From Herbaspirillum sp. SJZ107 (lineage in GTDB: Bacteria > Pseudomonadota > Gammaproteobacteria > Burkholderiales > Burkholderiaceae_D): a stretch of DNA of 64,000 nt. Positions 63,529 through 64,000 of this stretch are shown one piece after another. The stretch spans positions 62,001-126,000 of the forward strand of contig NZ_VFNH01000002.1 of assembly GCF_006715485.1 (NCBI RefSeq), given 5' to 3'. How positions within the stretch are numbered: the first letter of the stretch is position 1; each line of letters starts with the position of its first letter. A model generated the notes under the pieces. That model was not told where the DNA came from. It did no database searches and worked only from the letters and a program-made list of their open reading frames with translations. The translations under genes were made by a program, and so were the position numbers.

Positions 63529-63912
63529 ATGCTCAAGGCGATTATCATCGACGCCAGTGCGGTGTCGCGCGGCCTGCTCAACACCGTGCTGACCGACGGC
63601 GGCTACGAGGTGGCCGGCCAGGGCCACACCAGCGCGCTTGCCTATGCGCTCGCGCTCAAGCACCGCCCCCACTTCGTCTGCATCGCGCGCGAGCAGGTCG
63701 AGGACGGCAGCGACATCGTCGAGCAGCTGCGCGCGAACCTGCCCAAGACGCTGGTGTTCATGGTGTCGGGTACGCTGGATGCGGCGGCAATCCAGGCCGC
63801 GCTGGCGCGCGGCGTGCACGGCTTCATCGTCAAGCCGTTCAAGGCCGACACCGTGCTGCGCACGGTGCGCAATACGATTATTTCGATCGTCAAGAAGCAC
63901 CAGGCGACCTGA
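63529..63912 (+). CDS. Receiver-like protein lacking the phosphoacceptor Asp
   Basis: Encodes 127 residues with the fold pattern of a single CheY-like receiver: AIIIDASAVSRGLLNTVL, FMVSGTLDAAAIQAALARGV and GFIVKPFKADTVLRTV. The switch Ser and the conserved Lys of the KPF motif remain. The usual acidic pair at the end of strand 1 is reduced to one Asp, and the strand-3 position that should be the phosphorylated Asp reads PHFVCIAREQ. It is therefore probably not phosphorylated and may act as a pseudo-receiver binding a partner. It starts 10 bp after the exonuclease gene. Confidence 0.8.
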   Translation: MLKAIIIDASAVSRGLLNTVLTDGGYEVAGQGHTSALAYALALKHRPHFVCIAREQVEDGSDIVEQLRANLPKTLVFMVSGTLDAAAIQAALARGVHGFIVKPFKADTVLRTVRNTIISIVKKHQAT

Positions 63913-63928
63913 CGAACGTGCTATCGGA

Positions 63929-64000
63929 TCAAGTCCTGCGTGCCAGCTCTTCCGAGGCAATCGTCGCCAATTCTTCCAGCGCCTTGAGTTCGCGGTCGCG
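63929..64000 (-). CDS. C-terminal end of an unidentified gene
   Basis: On the minus strand an open frame enters from the window edge and ends with TGA at 63929-63931. The 23 visible residues include ELKALEELATIASEELARR, a charged amphipathic helix. Codon use fits the neighbours. Too little is present to name it. Confidence 0.4.
   Translation of the reverse strand, partial: RDRELKALEELATIASEELARRT

Overview
The window is chromosomal DNA of high G+C content (roughly two thirds by eye). It carries densely packed, ordinary bacterial genes on both strands. The gene content (PEP-CTERM protein with a sigma-54-type promoter, aru/ast arginine succinyltransferase genes, sux-like sucrose locus, NsrR/Hmp, Bfr/Bfd/Feo, S46 peptidase, glycine-zipper stress protein) points to a betaproteobacterium of the Oxalobacteraceae, most likely Massilia/Telluria or a close relative. 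That assignment is an inference from content and protein style. I see no rRNA, tRNA, CRISPR array, prophage, plasmid origin or insertion sequence.

Layout. 1-1.3 kb: 3' end of secD and complete secF. 1.4-2.6 kb: a secreted PEP-CTERM protein behind a sigma-54-like promoter with an upstream inverted repeat, then two tandem, nearly identical small-RNA-like units. 2.6-4.9 kb: HDOD protein, small unknown protein, EamA exporter. 4.9-18.1 kb: a complete arginine catabolic block, argR-aruC-aruF-aruG-aruD-aruB-gdhB-aruE, with a good match to the Pseudomonas ArgR operator in front of aruC. It takes arginine to glutamate and, through the embedded NAD-glutamate dehydrogenase, to 2-oxoglutarate. 18.1-26 kb: two Old Yellow Enzymes, the nitric-oxide module hmp/nsrR with two NsrR operators, an amino-acid permease with an 18-bp palindrome in its leader, and a tandem-domain GH43 protein. 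26-36 kb: LysR regulator, a glycoside-hydrolase/glycosyltransferase fusion, DUF1877, S46 dipeptidyl-peptidase, cardiolipin synthase, GlsB-type membrane protein and a glycine-zipper protein built of 60-residue repeats. 36-41 kb: cytochrome b561 with two YceI proteins, a TonB-dependent receptor and purB.

41.3-50.7 kb is a sucrose-utilisation locus resembling Xanthomonas sux: a GST gene, LacI-type regulator, two LacI-type operators exactly 90 bp apart, TonB-dependent receptor, amylosucrase/sucrose hydrolase, PfkB kinase, SLC45/GPH-type transporter and a second diverged PfkB kinase. 50.7-55.1 kb is an iron block: bacterioferritin, PepSY membrane protein, bacterioferritin-associated ferredoxin, two Fur-box-like sites and feoA-feoB plus a Cys-rich Feo partner. 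55.1-64 kb: PAS/GAF histidine kinase, DUF72, an alpha-amino-acid ester hydrolase-like enzyme, a chemoreceptor with a sigma-28-like -10 element, GST, a 5'-3' exonuclease, a receiver-like protein lacking the phosphoacceptor Asp, and the tail of a further gene.

No clearly new defence or mobile system is visible. The least explained elements are the tandem small-RNA units at 2.3-2.6 kb, a roughly 97-bp hairpin repeat at 52.1 kb, a 28-bp palindrome shared by two convergent gene junctions, the GH-GT fusion, and the 60-residue glycine-zipper array.
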